64,000 nucleotides of DNA from NCBI GenBank assembly GCA_024195585.1, contig SWBL01000131.1:59598-123597 (forward strand), read 5' to 3'. The position numbers were made by a program, and so were the translations under genes. The DNA is from Aureobasidium sp. EXF-3400 (taxonomy: Eukaryota; Ascomycota; Dothideomycetes; Dothideales; Saccotheciaceae). Every line of letters starts with the position of its first letter. The first letter of the stretch is position 1. Positions 53,071 to 64,000 of this stretch are shown here, one piece after another. The notes below the pieces were generated by a model. The model did not search any database. It worked only from the letters and a program-made list of their open reading frames with translations, and was not told the origin of the DNA.

Positions 53071-53520
53071 TCATCCAGCAACACCATCCTCCTTCTTGAC
53101 CTCAACTTGTTGTCCTTGCAACTTTCCATCATCTTCCTTCTCCTCTCCCTCTTTCACCCACCCCCACGCCGGAACCTCAGCAGCAGGACCCAGATTGAGA
53201 TCTTTCTCATAACTCTCTTTTGTCCTCTTCAACATGTCCTGCATTCCATCACTTTCCCACTCCCGCCTGAGATGCTGAACTCCGGTGACGGCTCCGATAG
53301 CGGCCTTTTTCAGTCCAGCAAATGCGGCGGGTTTTGTGGTGGCGGGTCGTGTGAGTGGTGAGATGATGTTTGGGATGGTCGTTCGTAGTGCAGTCAGCTG
53401 CGTTGGCTGTTAGTGAGTTTCGTGTTCGAGCAGGTAGAGAGAGGGTCGTGCCTTGTCGGTGAGGGCTTCCAGTTGTGCGAGGGCTGCTTCGTACTGTGCT
53501 TCCGTCCACGGCTCCTCCAT
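53071..53520 (-). CDS. Hypothetical coiled-coil protein, 131 aa, two exons joined by a GC-AG intron
   Basis: Exon 1 is 53520-53452, starting MEEPWTEAQYEAALAQLEAL. The intron 53451-53398 is 54 nt, begins GC (AAG|GCACGA), has CACTAAC and ends GCAG. Exon 2 is 53397-53071. The join reads EALTDK-LTALRTTIPNIISPL. Without splicing the frame stops at TAA inside the branch region, and no GT donor close by restores frame. The exon 2 protein is helical and then acidic/lysine-rich, containing FAGLKKAAIGAVTGVQHL and EWESDGMQDMLKRTKESYEK. No family recognised. Its quality as coding sequence is high. Confidence 0.65.
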
Positions 53521-54052
53521 TTTGGTCGATTGTCGATCGATGCGATCGACTCGTTGGGGATGCGACAGTAAGATGTGTCTGATGGAAAGTCAAGTTAATG
53601 GAAGGGTTGCGGATTGACTGCATTCATGAACCTGTGGTCCAAGCGCTGCTTTCACATGTCAAGCTTCTTTGACAGGTAGGTGAAGGGCGACAACGTTCAA
53701 AGTGTCAAGACAAATGAATTCTACACAAGGGCCAATCGCGGGCATGTCTGTTACTGGTTCTTCATCTGAATACGAAGTCATAGGGTATGGAAGAGACATG
53801 TACTATCAGCAACCATGCAAGTACGGAGAAATTGCGCGAGGGCGTGAGCACCATCTTTCGCTTTGCGGACGATGGCTCTCGAATCATTATATGAATAAGT
53901 AATACTTAGGTATCAAGTTGCATGAAAGCAAAGGTGACACGCACCTCCTTTCCGTAGCCCAAAGCTCTAGAGTCTCAGTTGCATCAAAGCCCACCTTGGC
54001 GCAACCACTCAAGAAACGTGAAAATAGTCAGAGCCTCGTGATATTCTGGGTC
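53521..54052. other. Intergenic, 532 bp
   Basis: Promoter of the 131-aa gene and 3' flank of the RRM gene. The 66-codon frame at 53702 is not supported. Confidence 0.45.
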
Positions 54053-55297
54053 CTATCCACGGTAGCGACCACCACCGCGACCTCCTCCACCTCTACGAGA
54101 ACCTCCGCGCATCACATCGTCCGAGTACATACGACCCTCGTCCCGGTACCTAGGACGGCGATCATCGTAGCGCGGCTCGTTATAGCGTTGCTCGTTGAAA
54201 CCATATCTTCCGTCTTGATAGTCTGGTTCCGCATGGCGATTACCACGGTCGTAGTCTTCGCGGTACGAAGCTCTACCATCGCGGGGCCGTGAGTTGTTGT
54301 ATGCGGGACGTGGAGAAGGCTCGTGAGGTGGAAGAGGGCTGGGCTCGGTCGGGTATGGTTGTTCGATCTCCATGGTGTCTTCAGCTCCTTGTTCTTGAGT
54401 AGGTTCGGGTTGGGTTATGACGACAGGAGAAGCGACGCGCGGTGTGGCAGAGGAGCGGACAGATTGCGATGGGCCTCCCTCCTTAAGGTAGACGTACAGA
54501 ATCCTTCCATCAGCCTATGCTGAGTTAGTGTGCGCAGTGAGTAGTTGCGAAATTCAAGACCAACCTTCTTGCCATTGAACATGTTGATAACATTGTCGGC
54601 ACCAGCCTTGTCCAGGAAGAGCATCTCTGCAATTACCGTAGGCGAGGCAGAGACCAACTTGCAGCCAGACATTTCACCGCCGACTGGAGCCATGACACTT
54701 TCAATATCGGCAGCTGTTGTTCCTGGCGCAAAGTTGCTGGCGACGACACAATAAGGACCAGCGGCTCCACGAATTGTTATTTCGCTGTCGACAGTCGCAA
54801 AGGATCGCGGCTTGATGTTGAATGAGGCAGGCGGGGCCTGTTGTGCTGCTGTTTGGTATGCTGCATCTCTTCTTGTGTCCGCACCTCCAAGCTGTTGACG
54901 GTTGTTACGGTTCTTTTGAGCTCCACGGTTCTGTTGCTGTTTGCCGAGAGTCGGGATGGATGCGGCCGAAGATGAGCGCTGTGAGAGGATTAATGAATGC
55001 TCTGTTAACCTCTGCTATGTCTCAGGAACGCGCCTTTGTGATGCCGACTCGACTGGCCAGACTTCCACCCACGGGCGTTTGCGATCTCTTGTTGTTTGAG
55101 TTGTTTTGGGGAGCACTTTGACGACGGTTCTTGCCAAAGATCTCCTGAGCGAGGTTCTCTGCTTTGCGCTTCTGGCGATCTGTCGAGGCGACGTCAATTG
55201 CGTGTTCTGTTGATGGTGTAGCGCGCTACATGCCTGCTTTGATCATGTCATCGAAAGAAAGACTTGGCTTTTCTTGTTGCTGTTTGTTCTTGGCCAT
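54053..55297 (-). CDS. RRM-type RNA-binding protein with RG-rich tail, 361 aa, four exons
   Basis: Exons are 55297-55234, 55179-55034, 54978-54565 and 54514-54053. Introns 1 (55233-55180, CAG|GCATGT) and 2 (55033-54979, AAG|GCGCGT) start with GC; intron 3 (54564-54515, GTTGGT, CACTAAC, CATAG) is GT-AG. Intron 1 removes an in-frame TAG and a 54-nt segment; intron 2 removes a TGA. The joined protein reads LSFDDMIKA-DRQKRKAENL (then AQEIFGKNRR) and ASRVGITK-RSSSAASIPTLG. The RRM is at about 135-230 (ITIRGAAGPYCVVASNFAPG, ADGRILYVYLKEGG). The C terminus is rich in Tyr, Arg and Gly (MRGGSRRGGGGRGGGRYRG). It probably acts in nuclear mRNA processing or export; the role is not specified. Confidence 0.78.
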
Positions 55298-55679
55298 GAT
55301 TATGTGTGATGTTTACGCCTTTCAGCGCAGTGATTTGCAAGAGAAAAAGTGAAAGGTAAAGGTGAGGTGGTAAGAATTCAGAGCTACTGCTGTTGGTGCA
55401 CTGCAAACCGATCTTGCATGTGTCGCGTCGACTCCAGACGCCGCCAGCGACGGGACCATCAAAAGCTCAGACCTGCATCATCATTGCATCTCTGCCCTCG
55501 GCTCCGACATCCGATCACAGCTAGTCATCTCTCTTATATTAACATCCTTGATCCCAATGTGCCATTTTGTGAATCTTTTGGTCTCCAATCTGCATCATGG
55601 ATGCCTAAACATTCTGTCAATCCATGAAGACGACCACGACAAACGTAGCAAGCTGCTATGTCTGCCTTGCATTCATCTA
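55298..55679. other. Intergenic, 382 bp
   Basis: Promoter of the RRM gene and 3' flank of the next minus-strand gene. Nothing else seen. Confidence 0.45.
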
Positions 55680-56387
55680 TCATCCTTCCCGGTAGACCTC
55701 CTTCACATCCACTTCCGAGGAGTGAGAGGTAGATGTTCTGGATGAAGTACAACTCGTTGCCGACCCTTTCCTGGCATGAGTCCGCATACAACCCAAAGGC
55801 TTTACCCTTCGCACCTTGTGTTCACTCTTGTGACCTTTCTCCTTATGATCCTTGACTCTACTCGTCTTCTTCGCTTTCACAGGTTTTGCCTGCTCAGGTT
55901 GATGAGCTTCCTCGTCTTCGTTGTCTTCCTCCTCTCCAGACGAATCGTAGATGGCCGACACGGCAGTACCCTCTTCATCTGCAATACTTGCACTTGCGTT
56001 GGCAGAAGCAACATCCTTCTCCTCAACAACAAGGCTATCCTTCCTCTTCTTCTTCTGCTCATCCTCCACATCTTCTTTCCTTTCTTCTTGCTCCGCCTCT
56101 CGCATTTGCTCCTGCTTCTGCCTTTCCTTTCTCTCCTCCTCAAGGCGAAACTTCTGCATCATGACTTTTTCCTTCCAAGCATGTTCCTGCAACATCTGCC
56201 ACCATTTCTCGCGTCTGATATTTAGCTGGAATGTGCTGGATCCATTGGCGCATGGAACACCCAGAGGAGGGTATTTACGATACGGGCTTTTGACGTTGAG
56301 GTTGTTGATCATGGAGGAGAGCATGTCGGCTTCATTGTTTGATCGTGATATCGGCTGGCGATTTGGGAACGGATTGCCAGAGGCCAT
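55680..56387 (-). CDS. Charged coiled-coil hypothetical protein, 235 aa
   Basis: Intronless. I start at the first ATG (56387, MASGNPFPNRQPISRSNNEA); the frame reaches further upstream only from a TTG. The N terminus has a short conserved-looking motif, LNVKSPYRKYPPLGVPCANG. Residues 75-125 form a highly charged helix (KEKVMMQKFRLEEERKERQ). An acidic region (GEEEDNEDEE) and a basic Lys/Arg/His-rich tail follow. No domain recognised. The promoter, on its right, is separated from the GatA gene by about 600 bp. Confidence 0.6.
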   Translation of the reverse strand: MASGNPFPNRQPISRSNNEADMLSSMINNLNVKSPYRKYPPLGVPCANGSSTFQLNIRREKWWQMLQEHAWKEKVMMQKFRLEEERKERQKQEQMREAEQEERKEDVEDEQKKKRKDSLVVEEKDVASANASASIADEEGTAVSAIYDSSGEEEDNEDEEAHQPEQAKPVKAKKTSRVKDHKEKGHKSEHKVRRVKPLGCMRTHARKGSATSCTSSRTSTSHSSEVDVKEVYREG

Positions 56388-57004
56388 TCCTGGGTGTTTT
56401 GTGAGGGTTGTTGGGGTTTGTGAGGTTTTTTGAGGTCGTGGACAGGTGCCTTGAACGATTTCGATGGACGAGACTGTAGAATGTTCGATCAACGCTTGCT
56501 TATGATGGTTCTTAATGTCTGAGCTATTGCTAGAGGCTTGAAGTTACGAAGAAACCGCGCGTATGTGTACTTTGAAGGAGACGTGAGGAAAAAGTAGAAT
56601 AAAATGCAAGATATACCACAAAGAAGCAAAAAGAGCGAGAACGAGCAATATTCCGGGTCCGCCTCCCCGTTCGTGAGCCAAGAGCTATGAATACCAACGA
56701 AAGACCAAATGCTCAGCTTTTTTTGGTTTGGGTGAGTCGTCAGAATGACGGACCTTACCTCGTGGAAACCACACGGTGAAGCTGACACCAGTCCACTCAG
56801 CAGTCCTTATTTTTGAGCAAGATTTCTAAAGCTTGCTTGAACTGGTAAAATGACTCTGCGAGAGTTCGGAGTCAAAGACCTTGATTTTGAAATCTAGATG
56901 TTTTGAGGGGACGATGTGGCAAGAGGAGATGGGTAGAGCCCAAGTTTGTGGATTCATACACTAGCTACCGTCTGTGTAGCAGATTGCCATCTTGCTTTTG
57001 CTCT
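56388..57004. other. Intergenic, 617 bp
   Basis: Promoter of the charged coiled-coil gene and 3' flank of GatA. Nothing else seen. Confidence 0.5.
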
Positions 57005-58548
57005 TCAAATATCTTTGGATTGCAGGTTTTCGATGAGTTGTCCGACTTCGAGGACCAACGCATCATCGCCGAACTGTCCAATCACCTGCATGCCGACAAA
57101 GTCAACATCGTCAGGCTCCTTTGCACCACCTTGAAGCTTGACAGGTACAGTCAGAGCAGGCAGCCCGGCCAGACTTGCGGGCACCGTCAACACATCGTTC
57201 ATGTACATCTCAACCGGGCTCAGCTTCTCCACTTCTGCCAGCGTTGGTGGTAACGTCGGAGCCGTGGGCGCGATCAGAACATCCACGTTGGCTGCATCGC
57301 TCGACTTCTCAGTCTGTACATCCAACAACGGGTTCTGCAAGGCAAAAACATTATCAAAGTCCATTTGCACCAGTCTGCGCACTCTCTGTGCTTGAACAAA
57401 GTAATTGTCCATAGCTTCTGAGCTCAAAGAATAAGCACCCAGAAGGATACGGCGCTGAACCTCGGGACCAAACCCTTCACCTCTAGTGGCGGCAAACAAT
57501 GGAAGGTTGTCTTTGGGGTTGGCATCAGGACCCGAGGTACGATGACCATAGCGTACGCCATCGTACTTTGCAAGATTGGACGAAGCCTCTGCTGGAGCCA
57601 AAACATAGTAAGCCGAAAGTGCTTGATGTGTCGAAGGTAATGAGACTGGATGAAGTGAGTGCCCAGCATCTTGCAGAGACGTCAACAACCGGGACCATGT
57701 TCGTCGGACCTCAGGTGATAGTGAAGCAGTGTTGTATTCCAGTGGAATGCCGATGCGCAGTCTCCTGTCTGAGGACCAGGCGGTGGTTTGACCCGCAATC
57801 CTCTTACGAACAGTCTGCGACAAGCTCGTAGGATCCATTTGATCGAACTCGTCAAGCTTTTCGAAAATTTCTCGCGCATGCTCAACCTTTTGGGTCAATG
57901 TACCAACAGTATCAAGTGAATTAGCATAGGCAATAACACCCCATCGACTCAGCCGGCCGTAGCTAGGTTTGAAGCCAACAGTACCAGTGTATGCAGCAGG
58001 AAGTCTGACCGAACCTCCAGTGTCTGTTCCAAGAGCCGCCCATGCTTGAGATGTTGCGACTGCTACTGCACTTCCTCCACTGCTTCCACCTGCGGACAGA
58101 GCCTGTCCGTTGCGCTTATATGGGCTTTTCGTGGCTGATGTGAAGACTGGCCGGGTGTGTGATCCCATTCCAAACTCATCCAGGTTGGTTTTTCCACATA
58201 CTAGGGCGCCAGCTGACACGAGTTTGTCGACTACAGTTGCATTGTACGGCGAGTTGTATGCGTCGAGAATCTTTGAAGATGCCGTGGTCGGGTAATCTTT
58301 CGTGACGATGTTGTCTTTGACGGCGATTGTCCTTCCGGCGAGTCTTGACTTTGTCGAGTCTGTCCGTGTCAATGTCTCTTCTGAATGTGACAGACGGAAG
58401 TCATACCACCAGATTCGCTGTCAGCTATCGCGCGAGCTGCGTCCTGTAATTGTGTCGCATTGGCACGGCTGACAAAAGCGTTGAGCCCGCAATGTCGTGC
58501 TTGTCGCTCAAGGCATTGTTGCACTCGTTGCAGCGCGCTCCCGCTCAT
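57005..58548 (-). CDS. HER2: Mitochondrial glutamyl-tRNA(Gln) amidotransferase subunit A, 498 aa, two exons
   Basis: Exon 1 is 58548-58407, intron 58406-58360 (GTATGA...GACAG, 47 nt), exon 2 58359-57005. The junction reads SESG-DSTKSRLAGRTIAVKDN. The amidase-signature triad is present: Lys in IAVKDNIV, cis-Ser in GGSSGGSAVAVA, and Ser in DTGGSVRLPA. The N terminus (CLERQARHCGLNAFVS) is the usual GatA start region, without a strong presequence. In ascomycetes GatA (Her2) works with GatB and, in yeasts, GatF to convert Glu-tRNA(Gln) to Gln-tRNA(Gln) in mitochondria. Length fits the family. Confidence 0.92.
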
Positions 58549-58813
58549 CTCTCATGTTCCTCGTGAAATTGTCGCAATCATCATGTTCATGTCTTTCGGA
58601 GGTTTGCTGCGACCACGGAGTTAGCGATTCAGAGTCTCGACTGCGGCTCTTTCCATGAGTCAAGCGTCAAGGCCAAGATTCCGCTTCCAGTCGTCCACCA
58701 AACCTCCAAAATCCACCAAAAGCACAAAAACACCTTCCATCACGATTTTGACCTTGTATACACATATCCGAGAGCAAAAACAAATAATCAAGCATGGAGT
58801 AGTGCAAAAAGCA

Positions 58814-58906
58814 AGCTCCACGTGGGGCTCGAACCCACAGCCTCAAGATATCAGTTCATCGAGAGATGATTAGAAGTCTTGCGCGCTACCATTGCGCCAG
58901 CAGAGC
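58814..58906 (-). tRNA. tRNA-Arg (TCT) with a 21-nt intron
   Basis: Acceptor GCTCTGC/GTGGAGC (two wobble pairs), D stem GCGC/GCGC, anticodon stem CAAGA/TCTTG, loop CTTCTA plus A with anticodon TCT (58874-58872), T stem GTGGG/CCCAC with loop TTCGAGC. The intron is 58870-58850, one base 3' of the anticodon. A T5 run lies just downstream on the minus strand. Confidence 0.92.
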
Positions 58907-60096
58907 TGGTTTGTTGAAGCGCAGAGAACTTTCTGCATTTATAAACTTCAGTTCTTACCTGGGTTCACTCCACACGCTTCTGATGATCGCAAAATCTACG
59001 CTATCCTCACGTTGCTCAAGCGCGGTGCTTGTCAGCCAGACAGATCAGTGACTGTCTGTGGAACTTGCATAAGCATAACTGAGTTCGAGTGCTGGTCTAA
59101 TATATGAAAATGCCCAGGTAAACTTGTCTGTTAACTCCGGGTATTCATCATCCAACAGAACAACAATTAAAGACGACCATTTCAAGCTAACCTCAGGCTG
59201 GCTACAACAAGATCACTATTGCAAACAATCTAGAATGCTTTGATAGCACCTCATATAAGTTTATGTACCAGTACCTGCGATCATTGTAGCGATAGATAGG
59301 TCAGACGGTTTCTGCCAGGGTTTATTCCACAGCCGTTCTAACCTAGCATGATTTGCGTCTCGGTAACTGATGCACAGGCTGAATGATGGTTGCAGCCTCG
59401 AAAGACTTACCTTGTAAAGAAAACAAAGCGGGGCGAGACATGTTCATACATACAAAAAGCACAGGTCATATACAACAAGGAAGACAACAAGATAAAGACA
59501 CTGAAGTATTGATTGCACAAGCCTAAAAACCCCCAATTCAAATGCCCCCAAACATGGTAAGCCCAATGAAACAGTAGAGAACACCATGCAACGCCATCCT
59601 TTTTGTACAAAGATACAAAACTTCTCTTCGTTTTCTTTCATTCCACCATCCTCAATGATCTTGTGGTCTGTCGAATGTGAAGGGAACAGGCAGAGTTGCA
59701 AAGGACTGACGTAGTCGTTCGGGTTCCTTCAGGGCAGGCAATCTCGACAGGGTTGATGGCATTGGAAGGAAGCTCTTTTGGGTATCTTTCTCAACTGGGA
59801 GCACACCGGAAAAACTCGTACAAACACAACAAACCGCCGCCTCGAATGTTCTGTCGTCTGTTGCGAGAAAGGAGCCTTCGTGTCATTCTTCCCGTCTCCT
59901 GGTCGGCAATCCCGAGGTTTTGCAAACTCGAATTTGTGGTAGGGCGTGGCAGGTAGCTCTTCTTTTGAATTTTCTCATTGACGACATGATGCATATGCAA
60001 GAAGGGAATCTTTTGAAGAAAGGACGAAAAAGGAATTTTTGGACATTAAGAAGAAGATGAAAAACCCGATGCGACGACATTAATCAGACTTTTATC
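58907..60096. other. Intergenic, 1.19 kb
   Basis: Between tRNA-Arg and the 3' end of eIF4G. Small frames only (59407-59701 minus, 59696-59956 plus), no recognisable products. The part next to 60097 is probably eIF4G 3' UTR. Confidence 0.45.
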
Positions 60097-63000
60097 TCAT
60101 GCGTCTGTTGAGGCGGCTTCATCGATGGAAGGGGTAGCCTTAGAGACGGACGGTGAGCCAGCATTTGAAGGCGGTGATGCCACATCGTCGGCACCCTCGT
60201 TCTCCTGGTTCTCAAGGGCGGCAAGTGCACTACAAATATTGTTAGTCTTGAACAAAACATGTGAGGTAACGAATATGTTTCTTACCTGAAGGCGTTGACG
60301 TGTGTCGTCTCCTCCTTCTTTTGCTGTGAAGGAGTGCCTGATCTCGAAGTAGGTCCAGAACCCTCGCCATCTCTAGGGGGACCAAGACCCTTGCGACCAC
60401 TACCGCTGCGCGAGCTGCTAAATAGCGAGCTGGGGCCGAGTTGAGGACCAAGACCAGCGCTGGCTTGGCGTTGCGAACCACGGGCTTGCAGACGACGGAG
60501 ATCGTCCATACCGACCTGGTTGCGGGGGTAGTCTGGTGGAGGCATGCCGCCGTGTCCAGAGAACGAGCGCGCGTCACCACGGCCCATAGGAGCACGACCA
60601 CCACGGTTGCTGTTGTTGCGTTGTCTTTCGAGTTCGGCGGCGGCTTGTGCGGCCTCGGCCTCAGCGTGAATCTCCTCAATTGTCTTGGGACCCTTGTCAG
60701 CATCCCTGGACTTCCAGTTATTCTTCCTAAGATCGATGATATCCTGCGAGTATGTTAGTTGAGGATTGTTTGTTTTTGTTCAACAGCAACTTACCATGAG
60801 CATGAATCTCGATCTGCTAGGCATATCCTTGTGTTGATCAAGGATGCTCACAACACGTTCGTAGTAAACGTTTACAAGCTGGTGCCCTTGTTCGGTGCTG
60901 TCCATTGTGGCACCAACAGCCTTGAGAAGCTTGGACAAGTTCTCGACGGCGGACTCATCAGGCTGACCCTCAAAGTTCAACAATCTCAAAACACACTGGT
61001 GCATGATCTTGACTGTAAGCATGCCGAGCTTGTAAAGCTCACCAATGAACTGGATGAGACCAAGACCCTTTCTCTTGGCAGCAGCAGCAATATAGTACTC
61101 GTCGGACAGAAGAGTAGCCTCCTTACCCTCGGGCATGGGAGGAAGGTTGGCCTCCCAACCACGCTCAAACTCTTCTTGACAACGGTTGAGCAAGTACTTT
61201 CTGAAAAGACCACCACCAACAACAGGCTGACCACTTCTGTCACGAATAGTCTCGTCGACAATCTCGTTGCTCATGCTGGTCAACATCTTTGAGCAGAATT
61301 TGGCATAAGTACCAGCCCAATGAGCTTCATCACAAGCCTTCTCGAAAGTAAGCTGAATGACTTGGCGCAGGGTACGGCCGTCACTCTCCTTCTTCGATTG
61401 GTTGGCAATCTCGATGATCTGGTCTGAAATTTTCTCGAAGTTCTCGGGTGTCATCTTGTTCAAAGCAGCCTTGACCTTACGCTGGACCATGTCCGGAGGC
61501 ATTTGGCCGTCAGCAGGTGCAGCAGCGGCGGCGGGTGCTCCAATACTGCGGGCAGTCCATCCACTTTGAGACTTCTCAAGTGGCTTGAGTTCCATACCAG
61601 CGGTAAGGGGCATGTTCTTGGCGGCGTTGGCATCCTCTCTGTCGTGGTGACGCGAGGGGTTACCACGCTTGCTACCACCTCCTCTGCGAGAAGTATTAGT
61701 TCTAGGCGAACCAGGGCCACCCATACCAGCCATGGCTTGAAGAGAGTTGGTGCGGCTGAGAGAACCTTGGCCAGGGAAAGCACCACCACGTCCCATACCC
61801 ATAGGGCCACCTCTTCCAGAAGAAGCGTTGAAGCGGTCAGCAGAAGTAGTGCCGGCGGGAAGGGTACGAGTGTTGCCACTGGCAAAGTTGCCCATAGCAC
61901 TGAACTGGCTAGGACCTCTGTTAGAGGGCTGGCGACCACCCATGCTTGCACCGCCACGGCTGTTCTGGCGACCAGAGCCATCACCCTCACCAAGGGTCTC
62001 CTTGACTCTCAAATCCCAGTCAACAGTAGGCTTCTCCTTAAAGATGCTCTGGAACTGGAGCAAGAAGTCCATGTCGTACTCCTTGCCAACACGCTTGCCG
62101 CTCTGGTTGAGTGCAGGGTTGGGAGACTTGAAGCCCTCAGGATAGCTGAACTGGTCGTTCTTGATCTCAAGGAAACGGGCAGACTTGAGCGATTGCATAC
62201 CAGCGGTAGGCTGTGCAGGCTCGACGTTCTTGATAGTGTCGAGCTTAAGGTTTGCAGGCTTGGACTTTGCAGGTGCAGGCTCGGCAGGTGCAGCAGCCTC
62301 CTCGGTAGCACCAGGGCCCAAAGTGGGCTTCTTCAAGGAAGCAAAAAGCTTTGCGTCCTCGGCCTTCTGCTCATCGGTCTTCTCGTCGGATGCCTCGCCC
62401 TCGCGTTCCTTCTCCTTCTTGAGCTCAAGCTCCTCAGCCTCGCGCTCCAAACGCTTCATTTCCTCGTCGGCCTTGTCGGCGGCCTCCTTGTCCTTTGCAG
62501 CTTGAGCCTCCTTCTCCTTGGCCCTCTTCTCTTGGAAGGCACGCTCACGCTCCTCCTCGAGACGCTCGGCCTCCTCCATCTCAGCGATTTCACGCTCAAT
62601 GCGCTCATCTTCCTCACGCTTGAGACGGGCAGCCTCGTCTTCGTCGGACTTGGCCTTGTCGGCAGCCTCCTTAGCGCTTGCCTCCTCAGCGGCCTTCTTG
62701 TCTGCCTCTTCCTTCTCCTTTGCAGCCTTAGCATCGGCCTCCTCTTGCTCCTTCTTGGCCTTAGCCTCTGCCTCTTCCTTCTCTTGCGCGGCCTTCTTCT
62801 CGGCATCGTCCTTATCTTGAAGAGCCTTCTTATCGGCATCTTCTTTATCCTGGACGGCCTTCTTGTCGGCATCTTCTTTATCCTGGACGGCCTTCTTCTC
62901 AGCCTCTTCCTTCGCGCGTTGAGCCTCGAGTTGACGCTTGACCTGCTCTTGGAAAGCAGACTTGGTTTCGGCATCTGTCTTTGTGCTCTTGCTCTCGGTG

Positions 63001-64000
63001 CGGTTGTGCTGGACACTGGGAGTGCGGGGGGGAGGTGTAGGGGCGGATGAGACGATGGCGGGCGATTGAGGTGCAGGGGAGGGCTTCTTGTCGAAAGTTA
63101 ACTCCTCACCCTTGTCGTTCTTGATGACAATGGCCTTGCTCTTAGTCTTGGTCGGAATCTGGAAGTTGGAGGACACGGGAGTAGGTGTGCCAGGAGCAGG
63201 AGTGGCTTGGGGGACACCAGGAGCCGAGGCGTTAGGCTGACCGACGCTCGAACTGGGTCGCTCGGAGATCTGAGAGCCGCTACGAGACATGGGGTTGTGG
63301 TAAGGAGAGTTCATGTGAGCAGGTGGTCCACCGTAGCTAGCGGGGTATGGGTTGTTAGGACGAGGGCTAGGAGGTGCGCCCTGTTGGTATTGTGCGCCCT
63401 GAGGATAGAAGGGCTGGTAGTAGCCACTGTAAGCATCGTAAGGAGGTTGCATGCCATACATAGCCTGCTGCTGAGGGTTGAGGTGCGGCTGGCCGGGGTA
63501 CATTTGAGGCTGGTTGTGCATACCCTGGGGCATGAAAGGCTGTGCGTGGGCCATGGCGGGACTGCCGTTTCTACCGCGGTAAGCACCACCGGGCGAGGCG
63601 GCCATGGGGGAACCGTACTGGTTCATGCCAGCCTGGGGAGGCATGTTGGGAGGACCGCGTCCCTGGTAAGGCAGCGGGCGATGGCTCTGAGCGGGCGAGT
63701 GAGGGTTGTAACCACCGGGAGTGAAACCGCGACCACGGCCATTGCCAGGCACGAAGTTGCTGCGCATACCGGCGTCGCTGTGTTGCGACTGTGTGGAAGG
63801 GCGGCGCATGTGAGCGGGCTGACTGGAGGGAGTCAAAGGAGCTGCGTTGTTCTGTACGACATGGGTCAGCTGCGGTGCTACATGGCTATAGATCGAGTCA
63901 AGACTGACTTCACCGTTCTCTGCGCCGAAGCTGCCAAAGTTGGGGGCATTGCTCTGGCCGGGGAGGTTGGCCGGAGGCTTGCCACCGCTGGCGGCGGGCT
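60097..64000 (-). CDS. eIF4G: Translation initiation factor eIF4G, 5' end outside window
   Basis: Open from base 64000. Exons: 64000-60795, 60743-60286, 60229-60097. Introns are 60794-60744 (GTAAGT, CTAAC, GCAG) and 60285-60230 (GTAAGA, CTAAC, GTAG). Over 1200 residues visible. Order: long Pro/Gln/Gly-rich N terminus; Lys/Glu/Ala charged region with 11-residue repeats (about 62.5-62.95 kb); eIF4E-binding motif YDMDFLLQF (near 62.07 kb); MIF4G HEAT domain (VKAALNKMTPENFEKISDQI to DKGPKTIEEIHAEAE); basic and Gly/Arg-rich C-terminal region. It is the cytosolic scaffold joining eIF4E, eIF4A, mRNA and eIF3. There is no MA3/W2 domain, normal for fungi. Confidence 0.95.
62791..62922. repeat. Four 33-bp coding tandem repeats in eIF4G
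   Basis: Units start at 62791, 62824, 62857 and 62890. The 62824 and 62857 units differ at a single base; the outer two are more diverged. They encode 11-residue units of the type KKAVQDKEDAD on the minus strand. Weaker units of the same kind extend toward 62680. Confidence 0.85.

Noticed and set aside
52897..53361. 154-codon plus-strand frame
   Set aside because: It overlaps the antisense 131-aa gene, which has a better coding pattern; the plus-strand product is leucine/serine low complexity.
55226..55231. TAG codon after MIKAGM read as a premature stop or alternative genetic code
   Set aside because: A 54-nt GC-AG intron removes it in frame, and TAG terminates HGH1, the E2, enoyl-CoA hydratase and the RRM gene itself, so reassignment is not plausible.
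61503..63050. 515-codon plus-strand frame opposite eIF4G
   Set aside because: It is the antisense shadow of a GC-biased, repetitive coding region; the eIF4G minus-strand frame has clear domains, and the plus-strand translation is leucine/serine-rich noise.
1..64000. Biosynthetic gene cluster, transposon, viral or defence island
   Set aside because: No PKS/NRPS/terpene, transposase, integrase, reverse transcriptase, NLR or CRISPR-like sequence was seen; neighbours are unrelated housekeeping genes.

Overview
The window is nuclear DNA of a filamentous ascomycete (Pezizomycotina). Most genes carry short introns of 47-117 nt (one of 203 nt) with fungal-type donors, CTRAY branch points and nearby acceptors. 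Proteins such as Atg11, DUF3431, the UFD1-AZUL protein and the GPR1/FUN34 protein have Pezizomycotina-type architectures. Base composition is balanced and genes are dense on both strands. A Dothideomycetes or black-yeast-like source is my guess, not something the sequence proves.

Layout. 1-9.3 kb: 3' end of a CSC1/DUF221 channel, ATG11, two unidentified genes. 9.3-10.7 kb: an intron-containing tRNA-Asn gene followed by an inverted, truncated copy of its own 5' half. 10.7-20 kb: a possible DUF3632 protein, HGH1, a BTB protein, an E2 enzyme, an HExxH protein, a GPR1/FUN34 membrane protein and a newly modelled 62-aa gene. 20.4-25 kb: a GPI-type cysteine-repeat surface protein, a sparse 2 kb stretch, a DUF3431 protein. 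25-42 kb: UFD1-AZUL protein, secreted GH42 beta-galactosidase, mitochondrial enoyl-CoA hydratase, SR140-like splicing factor, an unidentified nuclear-looking protein, ACC deaminase, HAD-like protein, GH78 alpha-rhamnosidase. 42-50 kb: a gene with an in-frame TAG, a nitrilase-family hydrolase, eIF3 subunit L, a serine-rich coiled-coil protein. 50-64 kb: a sparse stretch with possible gene remains, tRNA-Thr, a 131-aa gene and an RRM/RG-rich gene that together need three GC-AG introns, a charged coiled-coil protein, mitochondrial GatA, tRNA-Arg with intron, and eIF4G running off the right edge.

Most genes are housekeeping (translation, protein quality control, autophagy, splicing). GH42, GH78 and ACC deaminase, all intronless, suggest a plant-associated or plant-debris lifestyle. 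No gene cluster, mobile element, CRISPR array or defence island is recognisable. The unusual signals lie mainly in gene structure: a likely GT-TG intron, a cluster of GC-AG introns, in-frame UAG codons and an inverted tRNA fragment.

Exon boundaries were worked out by hand from splice motifs and reading frame, without transcript data.
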